A stretch of 8,242 nucleotides of DNA, from assembly GCA_024277555.1 (NCBI GenBank), contig JAJRUY010000011.1, positions 1 through 8,242 on the forward strand, given 5' to 3'. The notes below the pieces were generated by a model that saw only the letters and a program-made list of their open reading frames with translations, did not search any database and was not told where the DNA came from. Shown piece by piece: positions 1 to 4,227 of the stretch (position 1 is the first letter of the stretch; every line of letters begins with the position of its first letter). The stretch is from Gammaproteobacteria bacterium (GTDB lineage Bacteria > Pseudomonadota > Gammaproteobacteria > Chromatiales > Chromatiaceae). The position numbers were made by a program, and so were the translations under genes.

Positions 1-118
1 GGAAGAGAACATAGCCGGAAGCGTGTAATTGCTCCAGCGAGGTAACTATTTGTGGCGGCACAACGCCGTTTTCGGCCAGCGTGCCGTCAAAGTCGAAAGC
101 CAAGACACGACGATGCAC
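1..118 (-). CDS. HAD-superfamily hydrolase, N-terminal fragment
   Basis: Only the first 39 codons are in the window; the gene continues past the left edge. The visible protein begins MHRRVLAFDFDGTLAENGVV. DFDGT at residues 9-13 is HAD motif I, with the nucleophile Asp9 and acid/base Asp11. This marks a Mg-dependent phosphohydrolase of the haloacid dehalogenase superfamily. The following PPQIVTSLEQLHASGY segment resembles sugar-phosphatase-like (Cof / HAD-IIB) members, but the substrate cannot be inferred from so little. The start is GTG at 116-118. An in-frame TGA at 131-133 rules out a longer protein, and AAAGGAG lies six bases upstream. The gene faces the same way as the cytochrome operon but is separated from it by element A, so co-transcription is uncertain. 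The superfamily is certain; the function is unknown. Confidence 0.85.
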   Translation of the reverse strand, partial: MHRRVLAFDFDGTLAENGVVPPQIVTSLEQLHASGYVLF

Positions 119-304
119 AGAGTGCTCCTTTCATGAACGACTGACCTTGCTCAACAACTTCAGACACTCTCTCAAGCGTCTCTGGGCTGATGCAGCCATT
201 GAACCGGCAAGCAAAGGTTTTATCTTTAGTCGCCGCATGTTCACCTGCGGCAAGATATCGAAATGCCGCTGCAGCCATTCTACCGCAAGTTTCGATAACG
301 CTGC
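119..304. other. Spacer between element A and the HAD gene; no convincing gene
   Basis: No recognised gene or clear promoter is visible in these 186 bases. On the minus strand two overlapping short frames are open. One is a 63-codon frame (87-278) with G-rich first codon positions that overlaps the HAD start. The other is a 35-codon frame (131-238) that ends at the TGA just before the HAD ribosome site. Neither has a good ribosome site of its own or a recognisable product. GCCGCA (232-237) can pair with TGCGGC (246-251), which can instead pair with GCCGC at 265-269, giving alternative hairpins in the leader. I infer non-coding leader DNA, with a small unknown gene possible. Confidence 0.4.
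125..131 (-). promoter_or_regulatory. Shine-Dalgarno site fixing the GTG start of the HAD gene
   Basis: The minus strand reads AAAGGAG, six bases before GTG at 116-118. It begins within an in-frame TGA (131-133) and is the only good ribosome site here, so it decides the non-ATG start. Confidence 0.7.
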
Positions 305-308
305 CTAA

Positions 309-541
309 CCCGCATGTTTCACCGGAATCCAGATTTTTCCCGGAGAGATTTTCGTTCAGATTGTTCGAGCGGGCAAAAGTCTATGTCATTCATCGGCTTG
401 CAGACCGTTCGGGCAATCCGGTCGGAAACATCCCGGGAAAAACCGGATAGCGTGACGGGTACAAAGTGTAACCTGCCCCAATTCAACGCAAGATAACCGG
501 AGAAGAACCTGTATTCCGAGCGTTCTGGTGAAATATGCGGG
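309..541. mobile_element. MITE-like element A with 17-base terminal inverted repeats and CTAA target duplication
   Basis: The left end CCCGCATGTTTCACCGG (309-325) and the right end CTGGTGAAATATGCGGG (525-541) are inverted repeats matching at 15 of 17 positions. CTAA occurs directly outside both ends (305-308 and 542-545), as expected for a 4-base target-site duplication. The 233-base element has no recognisable transposase, so it is non-autonomous. Similarity continues inward: CGGAATCCAG on the left has an inverted counterpart near 510-520, offset by about nine bases. Element B (1787-1946) has the same type of ends and the same flanks. The right CTAA overlaps the stop codon of the PepSY gene. 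The parent IS family is not identified: a 4-base YTAR-like target is known for the IS5 group, and CC-starting ends occur in other families, so I leave it unassigned. Short degenerate frames inside are not genes. Confidence 0.8.
334..442. repeat. Internal inverted repeats of element A
   Basis: TTTTTCCCGG at 334-343 is a perfect 10-base inverted match to CCGGGAAAAA at 433-442. A second overlapping pair, ATCCGGT at 416-422 and ACCGGAT at 442-448, can form a competing 7-base stem. These give the element extensive folding potential inside its terminal repeats. Confidence 0.6.
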
Positions 542-856
542 CTAAAGGTGCATGCAGTCTTTCATCCAGTCCGCATCAATCGGCATGCCAGTTTCTATAT
601 CGTAGTGGAAGTGCCGACGTGAGCCCGAGTTTTCCTCAAGGTTCACTGTATATATCGCCTTGCCACAACGGCTTTCCAGCTTGGTATTGATTACAGTGCC
701 CTGATGACGGGCATGTATTTCAGAAAGTATGGTTGTCTTTACGGCAGCCCTGTGATTGCGGACCTGTTCAATTTTTCCGGTTTCGCTCCATAGCCAGTAG
801 ATAACGAATAACAGGGCTGCCAGTGTAGCCGCCAGGATTATGGGTAGTGTTTTCAT
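542..856 (-). CDS. Small membrane-anchored PepSY-like protein
   Basis: This 104-residue protein has one N-terminal hydrophobic segment (about residues 5-23) that serves as a signal anchor. The rest should lie in the periplasm. Residues about 38-95 look like a single PepSY domain: an ILSEIHARHQGTVINTKLE helix and strand, then YTVNLE, then HFHYDIETGMPID, matching the family pattern of a hydrophobic strand, a charged turn and a D-x-x-TG ending. Cys64 and Cys101 could form a disulfide. PepSY domains are known as inhibitory or interaction modules in proteases, in membrane reductases and near cytochrome genes. Here it probably assists the cytochromes, which is inference. The start lies four bases after the EF-hand gene stop and lacks a clear ribosome site, so translation is probably coupled. 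The TAG stop falls in the right target duplication of element A. Confidence 0.75.
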   Translation of the reverse strand: MKTLPIILAATLAALLFVIYWLWSETGKIEQVRNHRAAVKTTILSEIHARHQGTVINTKLESRCGKAIYTVNLEENSGSRRHFHYDIETGMPIDADWMKDCMHL

Positions 857-860
857 TGGG

Positions 861-1175
861 TCAGAATGCCGCTTTTTTGGTTGCTTTTCTCAGATCCATT
901 TCCTGTTTCAGAGTGTCAACAAACTCCTGATTGGAAATCTTTCCATCCTGATTCTTATCGACCTTGTTAAACACCCATAGATGCCTGAATTCTTTCTTTA
1001 TTCGCCGTTTCTTGAGGAAATTTTCAAACTCTGTGGAATCCAGGTATCCATTGTAGTCCTGGTCATAGATGCTATAGGGGCCGCCGCCATCAGCCAATAC
1101 CATGCTGGATGACAATACCATGGGAAGCAGCCAGGCTCCACATCGATAATAATGTCCGCAAACTTTCTTTGCCAT
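861..1175 (-). CDS. Exported two-EF-hand calcium-binding protein
   Basis: From the chosen ATG the protein has 104 residues, with a signal peptide over about residues 1-28 (LLPMVLSSSMVLA, then DGGG). Two EF-hand loops follow. DQDYNGYLDSTEF has ligands at Asp38, Asp40, Asn42, Tyr44 (backbone), Asp46 and Glu49. DKNQDGKISNQEF has Asp73, Asn75, Asp77, Lys79 (backbone), Ser81 and Glu84. Both are canonical 12-residue loops, so calcium binding is well supported. A basic linker (KKRRIKKEFRH) lies between them and the tail is lysine-rich. The start was chosen because GAGGAG sits six bases upstream and the upstream in-frame codons overlap the diheme cytochrome gene. The gene lies ten bases after dhc and four before the PepSY gene, so it belongs to the redox operon. 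A structural or Ca-sensing role for the exported cytochromes is a guess. Confidence 0.85.
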   Translation of the reverse strand: MAKKVCGHYYRCGAWLLPMVLSSSMVLADGGGPYSIYDQDYNGYLDSTEFENFLKKRRIKKEFRHLWVFNKVDKNQDGKISNQEFVDTLKQEMDLRKATKKAAF

Positions 1176-1181
1176 ACTTTT

Positions 1182-1187
1182 CTCCTC
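1182..1187 (-). promoter_or_regulatory. Shine-Dalgarno site of the EF-hand gene, overlapping the dhc stop
   Basis: GAGGAG on the minus strand overlaps the dhc TGA (1186-1188) and is six bases from the ATG at 1173-1175. It rejects the longer in-frame start inside dhc and suggests translational coupling. Confidence 0.7.
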
Positions 1188-1743
1188 AATCATCATAACG
1201 GCCATAGCCGGGTATATAGATCTGGTGTTCATCATAAGAACCCTTGTTCGCCTGCGTGTGACAGGCATTACAATAGCTGAGTGAGCGCACCTTGGGGTTT
1301 CCGGTTACCAACCGTGATGGTATCTCTCTGTGTTCATGAACGAAATACGGCAACTCGGTGATTCTGATCGGTGCTCCCCTGATGTTGCGCATCAGCTTGT
1401 TGCTTGCGCGATAGTTGCTGCGTCCGGCAGCGTTGTCCAGCAAATAGTTCAGGATGGTCTGCCTTTCATTCTCGGGAAGTTCGGCGTTTTCACCGAAGTG
1501 GTCATCCAGGCCGGACATCAATTTTTCCCAGGAGGGGGCCGGAAGCAGGCCGGGCTGATATGCCATATGACAGGATCCGCATTCGTCCTGATAGAGCGGA
1601 AGATCAACCGGGGCTACTCCGGGAAGCGTTTTGGCTCCCCAGGAGTCGGAATAGCGCCTGTCATCATCAGCCATAGCTGTTACCACAATGCCAGCGGTTA
1701 TTGCTGAAAGCGAAATGATCGCTAACAATCTTGTAGGTTTCAT
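1186..1743 (-). CDS. Diheme cytochrome c, DHC family
   Basis: This 185-residue exported protein has a signal peptide ending near VTAMA (residue 25). There are two c-type heme sites, CGSCH at residues 55-59 and CNACH at 158-162. The DHC family pattern is clear: YQDECGSCHMAYQPGLLPA, SWEKLMSGLDDHFGENAEL, then ELPYFVHEHREIPSRLV, NPKVRSLSYCNACH, and the ending YIPGYGRYDD. His82, His137 and His139 are candidate distal heme ligands. DHC proteins pass electrons in the periplasm to the SHP cytochrome, which is encoded just upstream here (1971-2390). The second of two nearby ATGs is preferred because AGGAG lies eight bases before it and only two before the first. Element B separates this gene from shp. 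No b-type cytochrome gene follows. Confidence 0.92.
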   Translation of the reverse strand: MKPTRLLAIISLSAITAGIVVTAMADDDRRYSDSWGAKTLPGVAPVDLPLYQDECGSCHMAYQPGLLPAPSWEKLMSGLDDHFGENAELPENERQTILNYLLDNAAGRSNYRASNKLMRNIRGAPIRITELPYFVHEHREIPSRLVTGNPKVRSLSYCNACHTQANKGSYDEHQIYIPGYGRYDD

Positions 1744-1751
1744 CTTCATAT

Positions 1752-1756
1752 CTCCT
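1752..1756 (-). promoter_or_regulatory. Shine-Dalgarno site deciding the dhc start
   Basis: AGGAG on the minus strand is eight bases from the ATG at 1741-1743 but only two from the ATG at 1747-1749, favouring the MKPTRLL start. It lies outside element B, so the insertion left it intact. Confidence 0.6.
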
Positions 1757-1786
1757 GTTCTGCTGCGAACCATTGGGGGACTCTAA

Positions 1787-1946
1787 CCCGGATTTCTCAC
1801 CGGATTGACGAGCCCTCGCTGGTTCTTTGAATCCACAAGGCATTTTACTCAGTCGGCAATACACCCTGGTATTTCGCTCCTTCGCAAAATCCCTTGTGAA
1901 TCCAAAGCCCTGCGCGATCATCTCGCCACCCGGTGAGAAATCCGGG
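1787..1946. mobile_element. MITE-like element B with perfect 17-base terminal inverted repeats and CTAA target duplication
   Basis: CCCGGATTTCTCACCGG at 1787-1803 is exactly the reverse complement of CCGGTGAGAAATCCGGG at 1930-1946. CTAA flanks both ends (1783-1786 and 1947-1950). The left end matches that of element A at 14 of 17 positions. Inside, 1825-1846 (CTTTGAATCCACAAGG...) pairs with 1886-1907 at 19 of 22 positions, symmetrically placed 21-22 bases inside the terminal repeats. The whole 160 bases can therefore fold into one long hairpin with a 39-base apex. No transposase is encoded. It occupies most of the shp–dhc gap; removing the element and one CTAA leaves 63 bases. In the operon transcript it could act as a processing, stabilising or partial termination signal, which is inference. 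The parent IS is unknown. Confidence 0.85.
1825..1907. repeat. Inner imperfect inverted repeat of element B
   Basis: The arms 1825-1846 and 1886-1907 are complementary at 19 of 22 positions around a 39-base loop. With the outer 17-base repeats they form a two-stage stem. Confidence 0.7.
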
Positions 1947-1970
1947 CTAAGGGCCATCTTTCAAGCTGCC

Positions 1971-2390
1971 TTATTGATTACTCATGTAACTGAGAAAATC
2001 GCCTTTTTCCTGGGGTGTGCATTTACGCCCAAGTGTCCATTTACAGTTTCTGAGAAACCACTTTTCGATTTTTTTCTCGTTGCTTAAGCGGGTGGCATTT
2101 ACTGAAGGCGCCAACGGCTCTATGATCTTTCCAGTGCGGGCATGTTTTCCGGGTTTGCGCAAATCACTGGTATGGCAGGTGGTGCATGAGCGCTTCTGGC
2201 CGCTTTTGGCATGTGTGAACTTCTGGTTCCAGAGCGCCTCTCCCCTGGCTGCGCTGAAATTTTTTGCTCCGGCGCTTGCGTATCTATCCAGCAAGGCTTC
2301 ACCGGCTTTGGTTTGTGAAAGTGCGATGGAGCCGTAGCACATGCCTGCAATCGTTAATCCGGTTGCAACAAATTTTTTAATCTCGTTCAT
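1971..2390 (-). CDS. SHP-like monoheme cytochrome c (DUF1924 type)
   Basis: This 139-residue exported protein has a signal peptide to about residue 25 (GMCYGSIALS). One heme site, CTTCH, is at residues 69-73. The rest matches the sphaeroides heme protein (SHP) family: AGEALLDRYASAGAKNFSAARGEALW, HTSDLRKPGKHARTGKIIEPLAPSVNATRL, and WFLRNCKWTLGRKCTPQEKGDFLSYM. In SHP the sixth heme ligand is an asparagine followed by a cysteine in a disulfide. Here those are Asn115-Cys116 with Cys124, and Asn115 falls near position 90 of the mature protein, as expected. Known SHP proteins bind oxygen when reduced and receive electrons from DHC, whose gene follows. The ATG at 2388-2390 was chosen because the signal peptide begins there; its ribosome site (GAGAG) is weak. 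It is probably the first gene of the operon. Confidence 0.9.
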   Translation of the reverse strand: MNEIKKFVATGLTIAGMCYGSIALSQTKAGEALLDRYASAGAKNFSAARGEALWNQKFTHAKSGQKRSCTTCHTSDLRKPGKHARTGKIIEPLAPSVNATRLSNEKKIEKWFLRNCKWTLGRKCTPQEKGDFLSYMSNQ

Positions 2391-2625
2391 CGTAGTTGCT
2401 CTCTGTTTGTTTCTTGGATGCATGTTATGCCTGCAATGTGAAATGAAGCTGAAAAAATTTGTCCTGAAGTGTTTGTTTTGCTTCATTGGCGGCATCAATG
2501 GACGCTTGCCAGATAGCGTAGAGGGAGAAGCTGAAACTGCGCTGAAATCTTCGTGGTATTGGAGTGAGGGGGAAATGAGGGTTTCCCTGCTGGTCAGGAT
2601 GCAGGGTTTGCCATCGAAGACAGGG
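2391..2625. other. Intergenic region between the uppP end and the shp start
   Basis: These 235 bases should hold the end of the uppP transcript and the promoter for shp, both reading leftward. No gene is seen. A short palindrome, GCATAACATGC, at 2420-2430 on the minus strand lies about 30 bases before the shp ATG. It includes a poor -10-like CATAAC, but no matching -35 is well spaced. A small stem (2570-2587) is listed separately. No strong promoter can be named. Confidence 0.4.
2570..2587 (-). terminator. Weak hairpin after uppP, doubtful terminator
   Basis: GGGAAA (2570-2575) and TTTCCC (2582-2587) form a 6-base stem with a 6-base loop, about 40 bases beyond the uppP stop. No T-run follows on the minus strand, so intrinsic termination is doubtful. 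Confidence 0.2.
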
Positions 2626-3429
2626 TTATAAATACAGGAAGCCCAGGATGATCACGCCCAGAATCAGGCGATAGATAACAAAAGGAGTCATGCCGATGCG
2701 TTCGATGAAGCGCAGGAAGAAATGAATGGTGGTGTAGGCGGCAGCGAAGGACAGGAATACGCCCAGACCCAGATCCAGCCAGTTCACGGCTTCTTCTGAT
2801 GAAAGCAGATCCTTGCCCACCCAGAGCACTGAGGCCAGGATGGTGGGAATGGAAAGCAGGAAGGAAAAGCGTGAAGCGGCTTCCCGGGTATAGCCCAGCA
2901 TCAGGGCTGCGGCCATGGTAATGCCGGATCGGGAAGTGCCCGGGATCAGAGCTATCGCCTGGGCCACGCCGATGAACAGGGCATGCTTCAGGTTCATGCT
3001 GCCAATGCCCATGTTGCGCTTCGAATAACGATCTGCCCACCACAGCAGCAGGCCGATGATGATGGTGGTGGCGGCGATAATCTGCGGCGCACGCAGCTGG
3101 TTTTCCACCAGATCCTTAATCAGTACGCCAATTAGCATGACCGGGATGGTGGCGAGGATAATGGACCAGCCCAGGCGGCTGTTGGCAGTCGGTTTTCCTC
3201 CCGGAGACAGGGATACAAACCAGTCCTGTAGCATCAGCAGGATTTCCCTGCGGAAATAGAGTACCACGGCTATCAGGGTGCCCAGATGCACGGCCAGGTC
3301 GAAAGCCAGTCCCTGGTCTGCATATCCAAACACATAAGGCGCAAGAATGAGATGAGCCGAGCTGGATATGGGCAGGAATTCCGTGAGTCCCTGAATCAGG
3401 GCCAGGAGGATGATCTGTATCAGTTCCAT
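2626..3429 (-). CDS. uppP: Undecaprenyl-diphosphate phosphatase (BacA/UppP)
   Basis: The 267-residue polytopic membrane protein removes a phosphate from undecaprenyl pyrophosphate. This regenerates the lipid carrier for peptidoglycan and other envelope polymers, and extra activity gives bacitracin tolerance. The two family signatures are present. QGLTEFLPISSSAHL is at residues 13-27 with Glu17, the serine cluster 22-24 and His27. PGTSRSG is at 163-169 with the conserved Arg167. About seven or eight hydrophobic segments run through the protein, and the length is typical. The start is natural because family members begin a few residues before the QGLTEF motif, although no good ribosome site is seen. 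It lies 29 bases after the phosphopantetheinyl transferase gene on the same strand, so the two may be co-transcribed. Confidence 0.97.
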   Translation of the reverse strand: MELIQIILLALIQGLTEFLPISSSAHLILAPYVFGYADQGLAFDLAVHLGTLIAVVLYFRREILLMLQDWFVSLSPGGKPTANSRLGWSIILATIPVMLIGVLIKDLVENQLRAPQIIAATTIIIGLLLWWADRYSKRNMGIGSMNLKHALFIGVAQAIALIPGTSRSGITMAAALMLGYTREAASRFSFLLSIPTILASVLWVGKDLLSSEEAVNWLDLGLGVFLSFAAAYTTIHFFLRFIERIGMTPFVIYRLILGVIILGFLYL

Positions 3430-3458
3430 GAAGACTGGCTTATAGGCTGGGGGAAAAA

Positions 3459-4148
3459 TCAGGAAGCATCATACGCTCCCTGGGGGTGATTGAAAAATTT
3501 GAGCGCCGGTTTCTCATGGATGGATTCTGTGGCCACAGCAGCAACAAAACCGTGGCCTGCCTTGAAGTGCTGACAATGAATGGCGCCAGGGTTTACGGGG
3601 GTATCGAAAAGCCCTCGCCCCAGGGTTTTCTGGCGGGCTTCCATGGCAGTCCATTGTTGAAAGAACAATAGCTGCTGGTTATTGTTGTCATGCATATCTA
3701 ACCACTGCTCCCGAACCTGCTCAGGAAATAATCGCCTGGCAATCTCTGAGGCATATTTCAAACAGCGGATTTTCTCCAGATCTATTCCCACTGAATGTTG
3801 CACGCTGATGGCCAGCAGCCCCAGTTCATGGCTGTGGGAAAGATTGAACTGCAGCCGGCTGTGTTCAAGCCGGGGTTTTCCGCCGGGTGTGATGGCAAAT
3901 TCCAGCATTGCGGGTTCCATGTCCAGGTAAGAAGCAAGAATGTTGCGCAAATGAAAGCGGGTGTTTTGATAACGGCGGGCAATCCGGGGGCGCTTTATCA
4001 AGGCAAGATGCTGCTTTTCTGCTGTACTTAAGGTTTCTGCCCCGCTGGGCAGGTCAAGATCCAGAGGGAAACGCCAGATATGTACCTTCCCGGTTGTCAG
4101 GGTGTTTGCTGTGGAAAAAGAGCGCTCTGACCAGTGGGGAGTCTGCAT
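3459..4148 (-). CDS. 4'-phosphopantetheinyl transferase, Sfp/Gsp superfamily
   Basis: The enzyme moves 4'-phosphopantetheine from CoA to a carrier-protein serine. The 229-residue length is typical for the two-lobed Sfp type. Motifs in order are HLRNILASYL and GKPRLEHSRLQFNLSHSHELGLLAIS (residues 90-115, with Asn102 and His105), VGIDLEKIR (120-128, Mg-binding Asp123 and Glu125), and QQWTAMEARQKTLGRG (164-179, Glu170 and Lys174). The last motif has Met169 where many members have Lys before the Glu. Other proteobacterial enzymes also vary there, so activity is still likely. No polyketide, peptide-synthetase or fatty-acid gene is nearby, so the carrier protein is unknown. The ATG at 4146-4148 lacks a clear ribosome site. 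The gene is divergent from recJ and leads into uppP. Confidence 0.92.
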   Translation of the reverse strand: MQTPHWSERSFSTANTLTTGKVHIWRFPLDLDLPSGAETLSTAEKQHLALIKRPRIARRYQNTRFHLRNILASYLDMEPAMLEFAITPGGKPRLEHSRLQFNLSHSHELGLLAISVQHSVGIDLEKIRCLKYASEIARRLFPEQVREQWLDMHDNNNQQLLFFQQWTAMEARQKTLGRGLFDTPVNPGAIHCQHFKAGHGFVAAVATESIHEKPALKFFNHPQGAYDAS

Positions 4149-4227
4149 TTCTGAAGTATGTGTGCCGGATCATCTGCATGCCGGAATTTGCTGAACTGAA
4201 CATATAACAAGTGTATCATTTCCGGCC
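4149..4227. promoter_or_regulatory. Divergent promoter region between the PPTase gene and recJ
   Basis: This 79-base gap must carry starts for both directions unless transcription comes from farther away. For recJ, TATCAT at 4214-4219 is a good -10 match but lies only eight bases before the ATG; TTGCTG at 4188-4193 is a possible -35 with a long 20-base spacer. The motif GCCGGA occurs at 4164-4169 and 4180-4185, 16 bases apart, and inverted as TCCGGC at 4221-4226. CCGGAA...TTCCGG also forms an inverted pair (4181-4186, 4220-4225). These could be protein-binding half-sites, but they are short. Confidence 0.4.

Noticed and set aside
87..278. A 63-codon minus-strand frame as a gene
   Set aside because: No good ribosome site, no recognisable product, and its 3' part runs through the HAD motif I coding sequence in another frame. 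Kept only as an observation.
190..496. Plus-strand frames of 86 and 60 codons through element A
   Set aside because: They read across the terminal and internal inverted repeats of the element, lack ribosome sites and resemble no transposase I can recognise.
1667..1957. A 96-codon minus-strand frame running from element B into the dhc start
   Set aside because: It starts at the element edge, crosses the hairpin repeats and ends out of frame inside dhc. No known domain and no ribosome site; open by chance.
2594..3043. A 149-codon minus-strand frame overlapping uppP
   Set aside because: It is a frame-shifted shadow of uppP, rich in His, Pro and Arg, with no membrane segments or motifs.
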